Part shown: one piece after another, positions 1 to 8,767 of the stretch
Layout: each line of letters starts with the position of its first letter
Position numbering within the stretch: the stretch's first letter is position 1
Assembly (NCBI RefSeq): GCF_036226685.1
Contig: NZ_CP109009.1
Span: forward strand, 5,049,501-5,113,500
DNA from: Streptomyces sp. NBC_00690
Lineage (GTDB): Bacteria; Actinomycetota; Actinomycetes; Streptomycetales; Streptomycetaceae
Reading direction: 5' to 3'
DNA: 64,000 nt
Translations under genes and position numbers: made by a program
Notes under the pieces: model-generated
Database searches by the model: none
What the model saw: the letters and a program-made list of their open reading frames with translations, nothing else
Told to the model about the DNA's origin: nothing

Positions 1-1
1 T

Positions 2-460
<459 letters not shown>

Positions 461-628
461 GAACCGTCGGCCCGCTCACCGGGGCTGTGGACCCGAGGCA
501 GAGCGGGAACACCCGCCCCGACCCCATCCACCCCGAACCGCCGGACAATTCCCTGGGACCGTGCCCGTGACGCCCCTACCCTGAATGCGGCAGAGGCGGA
601 CAGGTCGGCCGACCGGGGGAGTTCACAG

Positions 629-2386
629 ATGCAGCCGCTCGATCCAGGGGACCCGCACATGATCGGCCCCTACCGGCTGCTCGGCCGGCTCGGCGCGGGC
701 GGCATGGGACGCGTCTATCTCGGGCGCAGCTCGGGCGGTCGCACCGTCGCCGTCAAGGTCGTCCACCCCCACTTCGCGCTCGACGAGGAGTTCCGCGCCC
801 GCTTCCGCCGCGAAGTCGCATCGGCGCGACGCGTCGGCGGCCAGTGGACCGCCCCCGTGCTCGACGCCGACCCCGAAGCGGCCGTGCCCTGGGTCGCCAC
901 CGGATATGTCGCAGGCCCGGCACTCTCCCGGGCGGTCACCGATCATGGACCGCTGCCCGGCCCCGCGGTGCGCGCGCTCGGCGCCGGCCTTGCGGAGGCG
1001 CTCACCGCCGTACACGCCCTGGAGTTGGTCCACCGCGATGTGAAGCCGTCCAATGTGCTGCTCGCCCTCGACGGGCCACGGCTGATCGACTTCGGGATCG
1101 CCCGGGTCACGGACGGCACCGCCTCCCTCACCTCCACCGGCGTCTCCGTCGGCTCGCCCGGCTATATGTCGCCCGAGCAGATCCTGGGCAAGGGCATCAC
1201 GGGCGCGGCCGATGTCTTCTCGCTGGGCGCGGTCCTCGCCTACGCGGCGACGGGTTCGGCCCCGTTCAGCGGTGACTCCTCCGCCACCCTCCTGTACAAG
1301 GTGGTGCACGAGGAGCCGGAACTCGACGGTCTCGACAGCCCGCTGAAGGAACTGGTCGCCGGCTGTCTCGCCAAGGACCCCCTCGCCCGTCCGTCGACCG
1401 CCGAGGTCGCCCGGCTGCTGGCGCCGGACGGTGCCGCAGTCCTGATCGCCGGCGGATGGCTACCGGGCGCCCTGGTGGAGCAGGTCAGCCGCGCCGCGGT
1501 GGAACTGCTCGGTCTGGAACCCGCCGAACCGGCACCAGGGCCGGCCGGATCGCTGTCCGGGCCGGTGGCCTTCAGCAGCCCGTCCGTGCGCGGAGCCGAG
1601 GCGGTTGCGCACCGAGCGGTCGACCCCCGCCAGCAGGGCGGAGCGCCCGGGGTCGGGAGCGCGGGTCCCGTGGGCACGGCGCACGCACCGGCAGCCGCAA
1701 CGGCCGGCTTCGGCCCGCCGATCGAACCCGTGCACCCCTTCCCCTCGGCCTTCGGCGCCGCCCAGCAGACGCCCCCACCGGTCGCGCCCGCCGCCCCGGC
1801 CACCGACGGCACCCCACCGGCCCGCCCCCGCCGCAAGATCAGCTGCACCCTGACGCTCACCCTGGCCGCGGCCCTGGCCGGCGTCACCTTCGGTGTCGGC
1901 TTCCTCGCCGACCTCTGGCCCTCCGACGGCTCCGACAAGGAGGAGGACCGGTCCTCGGACGTCGCCGCCCGCCCGACCACACCGAGCAGCCCGCCCCCCA
2001 CCGCGCCCGGAGCCCGGGGCGACGCCGTACCGCAGCCGTTCATCGGCACCTGGAAGGGGCCGTTCACCATCAGCCTGGCGGGTGCCGAACTCAAGGCCGG
2101 TACCTTCACCGTCGTCCTCCACCAGGGCAAGCAGGGCGGTCGGATAGGGACCGCGGCCCAGTACGACGCCCTCGGCAACCTCACCTGCACCGACAACCTC
2201 GTCCTGCGTCGGGCCACCACCACCGAGCTGGTCACCGACGGCACTTCCAACGGCGAGGCGGGCAACAAGTGCACCCCCGGCGCCCACAAGGTCACGCTGA
2301 AACGGGCCGGCGAAACCCTGCGCTACACCTCGGACGAACCCCGCGCCGGCGACCCCCGCGCCACCCTGGAGCGCACCACCGACTGA
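629..2386 (+). CDS. Membrane Ser/Thr protein kinase with C-terminal extracellular domain
   Basis: This is a 585-residue Hanks-type kinase. The glycine loop LGAGGMGRVYLG lies near residue 21, the ATP lysine in AVKV near 43, HRDVKPSN near 135, and DFGIA near 153. The kinase domain ends near 265. A Pro/Ala-rich linker follows, then one hydrophobic helix at about 406-428. About 150 outside residues follow (FIGTWKGPFTISLAG, with two cysteines), which look like a small beta-rich domain. The ATG has a GGGGGAG ribosome-binding site 8 bases upstream. The kinase is inside the cell and the tail outside, so it is probably a sensor kinase. The ligand is unknown. It sits between mqnA and mqnC, but nothing seen proves a role in menaquinone synthesis. 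Confidence 0.9.
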   Translation: MQPLDPGDPHMIGPYRLLGRLGAGGMGRVYLGRSSGGRTVAVKVVHPHFALDEEFRARFRREVASARRVGGQWTAPVLDADPEAAVPWVATGYVAGPALSRAVTDHGPLPGPAVRALGAGLAEALTAVHALELVHRDVKPSNVLLALDGPRLIDFGIARVTDGTASLTSTGVSVGSPGYMSPEQILGKGITGAADVFSLGAVLAYAATGSAPFSGDSSATLLYKVVHEEPELDGLDSPLKELVAGCLAKDPLARPSTAEVARLLAPDGAAVLIAGGWLPGALVEQVSRAAVELLGLEPAEPAPGPAGSLSGPVAFSSPSVRGAEAVAHRAVDPRQQGGAPGVGSAGPVGTAHAPAAATAGFGPPIEPVHPFPSAFGAAQQTPPPVAPAAPATDGTPPARPRRKISCTLTLTLAAALAGVTFGVGFLADLWPSDGSDKEEDRSSDVAARPTTPSSPPPTAPGARGDAVPQPFIGTWKGPFTISLAGAELKAGTFTVVLHQGKQGGRIGTAAQYDALGNLTCTDNLVLRRATTTELVTDGTSNGEAGNKCTPGAHKVTLKRAGETLRYTSDEPRAGDPRATLERTTD

Positions 2387-2513
2387 TCCGCTTTGGGGAC
2401 GCGTGCGACCGGCCATGGTCCGTGCCGGGCGCTGACGTAGGCTGGACCGGCCCGCAGAACGTCCGACGGAGCCTTGCCCGAGGCTCTGGAGAACCACCGA
2501 AAGGTGACACCCG

Positions 2514-3713
2514 GTGACCGAGAAGGCCGACCTTCAGTCCGTGCTGGACCGCGCTGCCGAGGGCGGGCGAATCACCCCCGAAGAGGCCCTCGACCTCTAC
2601 CGCTCCGCCCCGCTGCACGCACTGGGCAGCGCGGCCGACGCCGTGCGTCGCCGCCGATACGCGGGCACCGAGCACATCGCGACGTACATCATCGAACGCA
2701 ACATCAACTACACCAACGTCTGCGTCACCGCCTGCAAGTTCTGCGCCTTCTACGCCGCCCCGAAGGACACCAAGAAGAGCTGGACCCGCGATCTCGACGA
2801 CATCCTGCGGCGCTGCGCCGAGACCGTCGAGCTCGGCGGCACCCAGATCATGTTCCAGGGCGGACACCACCCCGACTTCGGCGTGGAGTACTACGAGGAG
2901 CACTTCGCGGCGATCAAGTCGGCCTTCCCCCAGCTGGTGATCCACTCCCTCGGGGCCTCCGAGGTCGAGCACATGGCGAAGATCTCCGGGGTCTCGGTCG
3001 AAGAGGCCATCCAGCGCATCCACACCGCGGGCCTCGACTCCTTCGCCGGCGCGGGCGCCGAACTGCTGCCCGCCCGCCCCCGTAAGGCCATCGCCCCGCT
3101 CAAGGAGTCCGGCGAACGCTGGCTGGAGATCATGGAGACCGCACACGGGTTGGGCGTCGAGTCGACGTCCACGATGCTGATGGGCACCGGCGAGACCAAC
3201 GCCGAGCGCATCGAGCACCTGCGGATGATCCGTGAGACGCAGGACCGCACGGGCGGCTTCCGGGCCTTCATCCCGTACACCTACCAGCCCGAGAACAACC
3301 GTCTGAAGGGGCAGACCCAGGCGACGATCTTCGAGTACCTGCGGATGATCGCCATCGCCCGGCTGTTCTTCGACAACGTGGCCCACATCCAGGGCTCCTG
3401 GCTGACCACCGGCAAGGAGGTCGGCCAGCTGTCGCTGCACTACGGCGCCGACGACCTCGGTTCGATCATGCTGGAGGAGAATGTGGTCTCCTCGGCGGGC
3501 GCCAAGCACCGCTCCAACCGGCAGGAGATCATCGACCTGATCCGCAAGTCGGGTCGGGTGCCGGCGCAGCGGGCCACCACGTACGAGCACCTCGTGGTCC
3601 ACGACGACCCAGCGAACGACCCCGTCGACGAGCGAGTGGTCTCGCACATCTCCTCGACCGCCATCGAGGGCGGCACCGCCCATCCGGAGCTCAAGCTCCT
3701 GAACGCCAACTGA
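2514..3713 (+). CDS. mqnC: Cyclic dehypoxanthinyl futalosine synthase MqnC (radical SAM)
   Basis: The 399-residue protein carries the radical-SAM motif C70-VTA-C74-KF-C77 for a [4Fe-4S] cluster. Further family marks are IIERNINYTNVC before it, FQGGHHPD, and FIPYTYQPENN. MqnC cyclises dehypoxanthine futalosine, the third committed reaction of the futalosine menaquinone pathway, in the cytoplasm. The length matches the family. The GTG start at 2514 is preceded by AAAGGTG at a workable distance. It lies downstream of mqnA and the kinase gene and 36 bases upstream of the amidohydrolase-like gene, so the last two are probably co-transcribed. MqnE also belongs to the family, but overall sequence and length favour MqnC. 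Confidence 0.93.
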   Translation: MTEKADLQSVLDRAAEGGRITPEEALDLYRSAPLHALGSAADAVRRRRYAGTEHIATYIIERNINYTNVCVTACKFCAFYAAPKDTKKSWTRDLDDILRRCAETVELGGTQIMFQGGHHPDFGVEYYEEHFAAIKSAFPQLVIHSLGASEVEHMAKISGVSVEEAIQRIHTAGLDSFAGAGAELLPARPRKAIAPLKESGERWLEIMETAHGLGVESTSTMLMGTGETNAERIEHLRMIRETQDRTGGFRAFIPYTYQPENNRLKGQTQATIFEYLRMIAIARLFFDNVAHIQGSWLTTGKEVGQLSLHYGADDLGSIMLEENVVSSAGAKHRSNRQEIIDLIRKSGRVPAQRATTYEHLVVHDDPANDPVDERVVSHISSTAIEGGTAHPELKLLNAN

Positions 3714-3749
3714 TCTCGACGTGCTGACGACCTGCGCGGCGGACGCCCC

Positions 3750-4340
3750 GTGCTGACAATCCACACCGCCGATGCGGTCCTCGGCCACTCCGGTCACCAG
3801 GCCGTGCTCGTCGACGGCGGCCGGATCGTGGCGATCGGCTCGCCCGAAGGACTCACCGTCACCCATCTTCGGGCCAGGGTCCGACGCTGGCCGGGACTGC
3901 TGACCCCCGGACTGCGGGAGCCGGCCGCCGCCGTGCTGTTGCAGGCCGCCTACCACCCCGACCCGCGGGAGGCCGCCGAACTCGGCACCGAACCGCTCAC
4001 CGGCGACGAACTGGTCGCACTCGACATGGACGAGACCCGGTGGGGACACAGTGCGCGGCGCGGCCTCCAACGACTGCTGTCCCGGGGCACCACGGCGGTG
4101 ACCGGCCCCTTCGAACGCCCTCCGGTCCGTACCGCCGTGACCCGTTCGGGGCTGCGGGTGCGCGAGCCCGCAGCGGCAGGGGACCCGGTTCCCGAGTTGG
4201 TGTACGACGGCGAACTGAAGGTCGGCTCCCCGGCCGACTTCGCGGTCTTCGCGATCAAGGGCAAGGTGCTCACCCCGGATGACACGCCTCGCTGCGTCGC
4301 CACCGTTCTCGGCGGCAGACTGCTGTACCGCCGAGCATGA
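3750..4340 (+). CDS. Imidazolonepropionase-like domain protein (barrel-less amidohydrolase relative)
   Basis: The 196-residue protein has an amidohydrolase-type N-terminal beta-sandwich strand (AVLVDGGRIVAIGSPEGL, then PGLLTPGLREP). It also has the matching C-terminal strand (GELKVGSPADFAVFAIKGKVL, then VATVLGGRLLYRR). The TIM barrel that normally sits between them, with its HxH and other metal ligands, is missing. The middle is a short Arg/Glu-rich segment instead. It is therefore probably not a hydrolase. Position between mqnC and menG suggests a link to menaquinone synthesis, which is inference only. The GTG start at 3750 has no clear ribosome-binding site, so the start is uncertain. Confidence 0.72.
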   Translation: MLTIHTADAVLGHSGHQAVLVDGGRIVAIGSPEGLTVTHLRARVRRWPGLLTPGLREPAAAVLLQAAYHPDPREAAELGTEPLTGDELVALDMDETRWGHSARRGLQRLLSRGTTAVTGPFERPPVRTAVTRSGLRVREPAAAGDPVPELVYDGELKVGSPADFAVFAIKGKVLTPDDTPRCVATVLGGRLLYRRA

Positions 4341-4362
4341 TCAGCGAGGGTGCCCTGCTTGA

Positions 4363-5067
4363 ATGGGGAGCGTGAACCGAGCATCCCTGGACAAGCAGCC
4401 GCACGAAGTCGCCTCGATGTTCGACGCCGTGGCGGCGAACTACGACCTCACCAATGATGTTCTGTCCTTCGGCCAGGACCGGCGCTGGCGCAAGCACGTC
4501 GCCCGGGCCGTGGACGCCCGCCCGGGGCAGAAGGTCCTCGACCTGGCCGCAGGCACCGGTACGTCCTCGTTGCCGTTCGTGGAGGCAGGCGCCTACGTGG
4601 TGCCGTGCGACTTCTCCCAAGGCATGCTGCGGGAGGGCAAGAAGCGCCACCCATGGCTTCCGCTGACCGCCGGCGACGGGACGAAGCTGCCGTTCGCGGA
4701 CGACGTCTTCGACGCGGTGACCATCTCGTTCGGGCTGCGCAACATCGCCGACACCGGATTGGCACTGCGCGAGATGCTCCGGGTCACCAAGCCGGGGGGC
4801 CGGATCGTGATCTGCGAGTTCTCGCACCCGACCTGGGCGCCCTTCCGGACCGCGTACGAGGAGTACCTGATGCGGGCGCTGCCCCCGGTGGCGCGGGCGG
4901 TCTCCTCCAACCCGGACGCGTACGTCTATCTCGCCGAGTCCATCCAGTCCTGGCCCGAGCAGCCCCAGTTGGCGCGCACATTGCAGGAAGCGGGTTGGGA
5001 GAAGGCGGCATGGCGCAATCTGTCGGGCGGCATCGTCGCACTGCACCGGGGATTCAAGCCCGCCTGA
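4363..5067 (+). CDS. menG: Demethylmenaquinone methyltransferase (UbiE/MenG family)
   Basis: The 234-residue class I SAM methyltransferase has motif [10 protein letters not shown] near residue 50. Further UbiE marks are [20 protein letters not shown] at the N-terminus, FGLRNI, and [17 protein letters not shown]. MenG methylates demethylmenaquinone to menaquinone at the membrane surface, the last step of the pathway. It lies 22 bases after the amidohydrolase-like gene in the same direction. A GTG at 4372 is an alternative start, but GGGGAG sits almost against it, so the ATG is kept. A 24-base perfect palindrome downstream is a likely terminator. Confidence 0.93.
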   Translation: MGSVNRASLDKQPHEVASMFDAVAANYDLTNDVLSFGQDRRWRKHVARAVDARPGQKVLDLAAGTGTSSLPFVEAGAYVVPCDFSQGMLREGKKRHPWLPLTAGDGTKLPFADDVFDAVTISFGLRNIADTGLALREMLRVTKPGGRIVICEFSHPTWAPFRTAYEEYLMRALPPVARAVSSNPDAYVYLAESIQSWPEQPQLARTLQEAGWEKAAWRNLSGGIVALHRGFKPA

Positions 5068-5143
5068 GCGGCAGCGGGCCGAGTCCGGGCGATAGGGGCG
5101 GCCATGCGGCGGTCGTACGGTTTATGAGCGCCGGCTGTGCGGT

Positions 5144-5167
5144 GCCTGTGCCCCGCGGGGCACAGGC
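5144..5167 (+). terminator. Hairpin after menG
   Basis: A perfect 24-base palindrome with arms GCCTGTGCCCC and GGGGCACAGGC lies 76 bases after the menG stop. It lies between convergent menG and the GNAT gene, so it could stop transcription from both sides. There is no U-tract, as is usual in actinomycetes. Confidence 0.6.
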
Positions 5168-5265
5168 CCGACCCCTGCCCGAATCGGGTCGCTGGTCTTC
5201 GTTCCATCGGTTCCGGACGGTCCGCACACCGTCCTCCCGGTCGTGCGGTGGCTAGGAGATCCGCA

Positions 5266-5772
5266 CTACAGATCCAGCCGGAAGCAGTACCCCTCGCGCT
5301 GGGACTCCGGTGTCCGGAAGGTCTCGACCCGGTCCATCCCCAGTCGTCTGATCACGGCTATCGACCTCTCGTTGCGGGCGTCCACCATGGCCACCACCCG
5401 CGGGACGCCGGCCGCCCGCACCCGCTCCAACGTGGTGTGGGCCGCGGCGGTCGCATACCCCTTGCCCCACGCGGACCGGGCCAGCCGCCAGCCGATCTCG
5501 ATCTCGCCCGCCGGTCCGAAGTCCGGGTACGGCCACGGCTGGGCGCCGGTGAATCCGACCACGTCACCGTCCTCGTCGAGCACCGTCCACAGGCAGAATC
5601 CGCGCTCGGCGTCATGCCGGCGCTGCCGTGCGGTCAACTCCTGGTAGGCCGACAGTTCGTCCCGGCCGCCGTGGAACTCCATGACTTCCGGGTCGGCGAA
5701 CGCACGATGCCAGGCGTACGCGTCCTCATCGGTGGGCACACGCAGTCTGACGGCGGGGAGAAGCCTGCTCAT
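5266..5772 (-). CDS. GNAT-family N-acetyltransferase
   Basis: The 168-residue protein matches RimJ/RimL-type GNATs. It has VRLRVPTDEDAYAWHRAFADPEV at the start, GEIEIGWRLARSAWGKGYATAA (acetyl-CoA loop near residue 100), and NERSIAVIRRLGMDRVE near 135. It should transfer an acetyl group from acetyl-CoA to an unknown amine. The ATG at 5772 follows GAAGGG at about 8 bases. A longer frame reaches 5802 but has no better site. It is divergent from the reductase gene that follows and is not obviously part of the menaquinone set. Confidence 0.88.
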   Translation of the reverse strand: MSRLLPAVRLRVPTDEDAYAWHRAFADPEVMEFHGGRDELSAYQELTARQRRHDAERGFCLWTVLDEDGDVVGFTGAQPWPYPDFGPAGEIEIGWRLARSAWGKGYATAAAHTTLERVRAAGVPRVVAMVDARNERSIAVIRRLGMDRVETFRTPESQREGYCFRLDL

Positions 5773-5872
5773 AGGGGAGCCCTTCGGTCGAGGGAACGGC
5801 ACTCACCCATAGACTGCACATGTCCTGTGCTTTTTAGGCACGCGAATATTGAGTCGTACGGGAGAACCAGCC

Positions 5873-7159
5873 GTGACTGAGCCCCTCTCCGAACACAGCG
5901 CCGATGTGATCGTCGTCGGGGCTGGCCCGGCCGGCTCCACCGCCGCTTACTACCTCGCCAAGGCCGGACTGGATGTCCTGCTGCTGGAAAAGACGGCGTT
6001 CCCCCGGGAGAAGGTCTGCGGCGACGGACTCACTCCGCGCGCCACCAAGCAGTTGGTGGCCATGGGGATTGACGTCTCCGAAGAGGCCGGCTGGCTGCGG
6101 AACAAGGGCCTGCGGATCATCGGCGGCGGGGTGCGCCTCCAGCTCGATTGGCCAGAACTCGCCTCGTATCCGGACTACGGACTGGTCCGCAAGCGCGACG
6201 ACTTCGACGAGCAATTGGCCCGACAGGCGCAGAAGGCAGGCGCCCGCCTGTACGAGCGCTGCAACGTGGGCGCGCCGATCATCGACGACCGTACGGGCAA
6301 GATCACCGGGGTGCAGGCCAAGCTCGGCGAGGAGAAGATCCCGGTCACCTTCCACGCACCGCTCGTGGTCGCCGCCGACGGAAACTCCTCCCGCATCTCC
6401 CTCGGGATGGGGCTGCACCGCCGTGAGGACCGCCCGATGGGCGTCGCCGTACGCACGTACTTCACCTCGCCCCGCCACGAGGACGACTATCTGGAGTCCT
6501 GGCTGGAGCTGTGGGACCGCCGAGGCCCGGGCGAGGACCGGTTGCTGCCCGGCTACGGCTGGATCTTCGGCATGGGCGACGGCACCTCCAACGTCGGCCT
6601 CGGCGTCCTCAACACCTCCTCCTCCTTCAAGGAACTGGACTGGCGCGAGGTCCTCAAGGCGTGGTGCGCCTCGATGCCCGAGGAGTGGGGCTACACCGAG
6701 GACAACATGACGGGCCCGATCCGCGGCGCCGCGCTGCCGATGGCCTTCAACCGACAGCCCCACTACACCCGCGGACTGCTACTCATCGGTGACGCGGGCG
6801 GCCTGGTGAACCCCTTCAACGGCGAAGGCATCGCCTACGCCATGGAGTCCGCCCAGATCGCGGCCGATGTGATCGTCCAGGCACACGCCCGTGCCACCCC
6901 CGCCCATCGCGAACTGGCCCTCCAGCGCTATCCGAAGGTCCTCAAGGACACCTACGGCGGCTACTACACGCTGGGCCGGGCGTTCGTGAAGCTGATCGGC
7001 AACCCGCAGGTCATGAAGATCGCCACTCAGCGCGGTCTGACGCATCCGTTGCTGATGCGGTTCACGCTGAAGATGCTGGCGAACCTCACCGACCCCACGG
7101 GCGGCGACGCGATGGACCGCATCATCAACGGCCTCTCCAAGGTCGCCCCGAAGGCATAG
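5873..7159 (+). CDS. Geranylgeranyl reductase-family FAD-dependent oxidoreductase
   Basis: The 428-residue flavoprotein starts DVIVVGAGPAGSTAAYYLAK, the Rossmann FAD motif near residues 10-30. It has FPREKVCGDGLTPRA, the family's second FAD contact, and GLLLIGDAGGLVNPFNGEGI, the GD motif near 305-325. Relatives reduce isoprenoid double bonds, including the menaquinone side chain (MenJ in mycobacteria). Placement after menG and before nuo makes the menaquinone tail a sensible substrate, but this is inference. GTG at 5873 was chosen because GGGAG lies 8 bases upstream. An upstream TTG at 5849 lacks one. A strong hairpin follows. Confidence 0.88.
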   Translation: MTEPLSEHSADVIVVGAGPAGSTAAYYLAKAGLDVLLLEKTAFPREKVCGDGLTPRATKQLVAMGIDVSEEAGWLRNKGLRIIGGGVRLQLDWPELASYPDYGLVRKRDDFDEQLARQAQKAGARLYERCNVGAPIIDDRTGKITGVQAKLGEEKIPVTFHAPLVVAADGNSSRISLGMGLHRREDRPMGVAVRTYFTSPRHEDDYLESWLELWDRRGPGEDRLLPGYGWIFGMGDGTSNVGLGVLNTSSSFKELDWREVLKAWCASMPEEWGYTEDNMTGPIRGAALPMAFNRQPHYTRGLLLIGDAGGLVNPFNGEGIAYAMESAQIAADVIVQAHARATPAHRELALQRYPKVLKDTYGGYYTLGRAFVKLIGNPQVMKIATQRGLTHPLLMRFTLKMLANLTDPTGGDAMDRIINGLSKVAPKA

Positions 7160-7175
7160 CCGCTCAAACGACCAC

Positions 7176-7215
7176 CGCCCGGCCGCTCGTGGATCGCCCC
7201 ACGAGCGGCCGGGCG
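7176..7215 (+). terminator. Strong hairpin terminator after the reductase gene
   Basis: Seventeen-base perfect arms (CGCCCGGCCGCTCGTGG and its complement) enclose a 6-base loop, 17 bases after the reductase stop. This is the clearest rho-independent-like stem in the first 10 kb. Confidence 0.8.
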
Positions 7216-7336
7216 ATGTTCGTCACGGATGCCGTACGGGCCGCTGCGGCAAGGTTCCGCGGTGTCGATGAGGCACGATCGCCCACCGAAATAGGCGCAG
7301 TCGCCCGTCTATTCCACCTCGGCTACTGCCCTTAGC

Positions 7337-7648
7337 GTGGAGTACGTGGACGAGGACGAGGACCGACGGTTGGGGCGGATCGCCCCGGACATCTCCCATA
7401 TGTCGATCGGCCTGCTGCGCAAGGTCGTTGGCGTCTACCCGGAAGAACGCATCGCGGAAGAGGCGCTGGGCGCCGCGGACCGGGTGCTGGAGCAGTACGG
7501 AACGGACGGGCTGCGGGTGCTCGTGATGAGCCTCACGGGCTGGGCCGCCGTTCAGATCGAGAAGGAAGCCCAGCTGACGGGCCGTACCCATGAAGCCCTG
7601 CTGGACGACATGGACCTCACCAGATTCGAGACCAATCCGGACGGATGA
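7337..7648 (+). CDS. Small conserved hypothetical protein
   Basis: A 103-residue acidic, helical, soluble protein with no signal peptide and no cysteine motif. I do not recognise a named domain. Features are LLRKVVGVYPEERIAEEALGA and a tail ending ETNPDG. Coding-strand composition fits a real gene. The GTG start at 7337 has no ribosome-binding site. A TACTGC hexamer shortly upstream would allow a leaderless transcript, but that is a guess. It stands alone between two other units. Confidence 0.6.
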   Translation: MEYVDEDEDRRLGRIAPDISHMSIGLLRKVVGVYPEERIAEEALGAADRVLEQYGTDGLRVLVMSLTGWAAVQIEKEAQLTGRTHEALLDDMDLTRFETNPDG

Positions 7649-7936
7649 TGCCGCGGTGATGCCGCGGTGTTGTCCGAACCAGAGGCAATTCCGCATCCCT
7701 GATCATGGCGACCACACCAATACCGAAGCCTGCCCGGAAGCGTGGGATTGCGTACGAGTACCTCAGTGAATCCGGAGGACTTCCGGGCCATCTGCTTCCG
7801 CCCGCCGAAAGGCACAGCGGCCAACGCGGGCGCCGCTACCGCGGCACCATCCGCGCGAGCGGGGCAGGGGTGCTTCCCGGCCAAAGGCGAGTAGCCGTGA
7901 ATCTCGGCTGGCAGGGGTGCCGTCAGGGTCGATCGA

Positions 7937-8134
7937 CTAGCCGATCAGATGGTCGAACTCCCCGTTCTTCACTCCGAGAATGAAGTCTCGCATTTTCTCC
8001 GGAGTGGTTGTGACTATCGACTCGGGGTGCTCGCTTTCGCGTATCCGCACAGTGGTGCTTTGTCGGCTCACCTGGACACAGTTGTTGCCCCCTCCACCGC
8101 AGAAGGAGGACTGTTGCCAATCTATGTCTTGCAT
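7937..8134 (-). CDS. DUF397 domain protein
   Basis: The 65-residue protein shows the DUF397 pattern: W-QSSFCGGGGNNCVQVS, then VRIRES, then ending in MRDFILGVKNGEFDHL. Members are small partners of XRE/DUF5753 regulators in Streptomyces and often modulate development or antibiotic production. Start ATG 8134 follows GAAGGG at about 6 bases. A start at 8155 is possible but less well supported. The gene follows the regulator remnant, with 10 bases between, in the usual order. Local base composition is visibly less GC-rich than its surroundings, which suggests an acquired pair. Confidence 0.87.
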   Translation of the reverse strand: MQDIDWQQSSFCGGGGNNCVQVSRQSTTVRIRESEHPESIVTTTPEKMRDFILGVKNGEFDHLIG

Positions 8135-8144
8135 TTTCGTCCCT

Positions 8145-8699
8145 TCAGAGTGCATGGGCGATCTTGTGAATGAAGTCCCGCGACCTTGCTTGGCTTAGGC
8201 TGCGCTCCTCCATCGCAGTCAACAGCAGCCGGTAGGAGTTGAGTTGCGCCTCCGCGTCCAGCAGTATCGCCCCATGTGCAGAGTCGAGGTGTACCGTATC
8301 CAGTTTTGGTACGGGTCCGCCCGCGAGTAGCACCGCTTGCCCTGAACCGGCGAATCCGTCTGCTTCAAAGGTAAGCACGCGCAGTATGCAATTCGGACGC
8401 TCGGAGACAGATAGCAAATGATCGAGTTGCCGACGCGCTAACTTGGCTCCGCCGAACCGCATGCGAAGTGCAGCTTCGTGGATGACAGCACTGAAGGTTG
8501 GCGCATTGTCGCCATCCAAGACCTGAGCCCGTTTCATGCGATGCGCGATTCTCGGCTCGATCTCTTCCCGAGTTAGCGGCGGGTAGACCAACTCGAAGAT
8601 GGCACGGGCGTAGTCCTCAGTTTGGGTCAGACCTGGAAGGTGGGCGATCTGGTACGTGCTTGGAACCCGACGCGTTGGAGCTCGCGGAGGGGTGAGCAC
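8145..8699 (-). pseudogene. XRE/DUF5753 regulator lacking its helix-turn-helix domain
   Basis: The 184-residue frame matches only the C-terminal DUF5753 half of the family. It contains HLPGLTQTEDYARAIFELVYP, then RQLDHLL, then DSAHGAILLDAEAQLNSYRLLL. Complete relatives are about 280 residues, with an N-terminal XRE DNA-binding domain of about 70 residues. Here that part is absent, and sequence upstream of 8699 runs at once into the NlpC/P60 gene's terminator. The GTG at 8699 has no convincing ribosome-binding site. It is most likely a 5'-deleted remnant, although a separate DUF5753 protein might still be made. Confidence 0.72.
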
Positions 8700-8706
8700 A
8701 CATGAC

Positions 8707-8743
8707 GATGGGGTCGACGGGGCCCTCGCCCGTCGACCCCATC
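8707..8743 (-). terminator. Hairpin terminator of the NlpC/P60 gene
   Basis: Fifteen-base perfect arms (GATGGGGTCGACGGG and its complement) enclose a 7-base loop, 24 bases beyond the NlpC/P60 stop on the minus strand. It occupies the place where the 5' half of the XRE gene would be expected. Confidence 0.75.
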
Positions 8744-8767
8744 GGTCAACTCACCGGTTCTTGTGAA

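Noticed and set aside
2292..4070. Long antisense open frame of 592 codons over mqnC
   Set aside because: High GC content leaves many long antisense frames open. Residue make-up is Val/Asp/Gly/Arg-rich without motifs, and the sense strand is clearly coding.
7705..7983. Possible 92-codon gene on the plus strand before the DUF397 gene
   Set aside because: Starts without a ribosome-binding site, composition is Arg/Gly/Ser-rich, and it runs into the antisense of a real gene.
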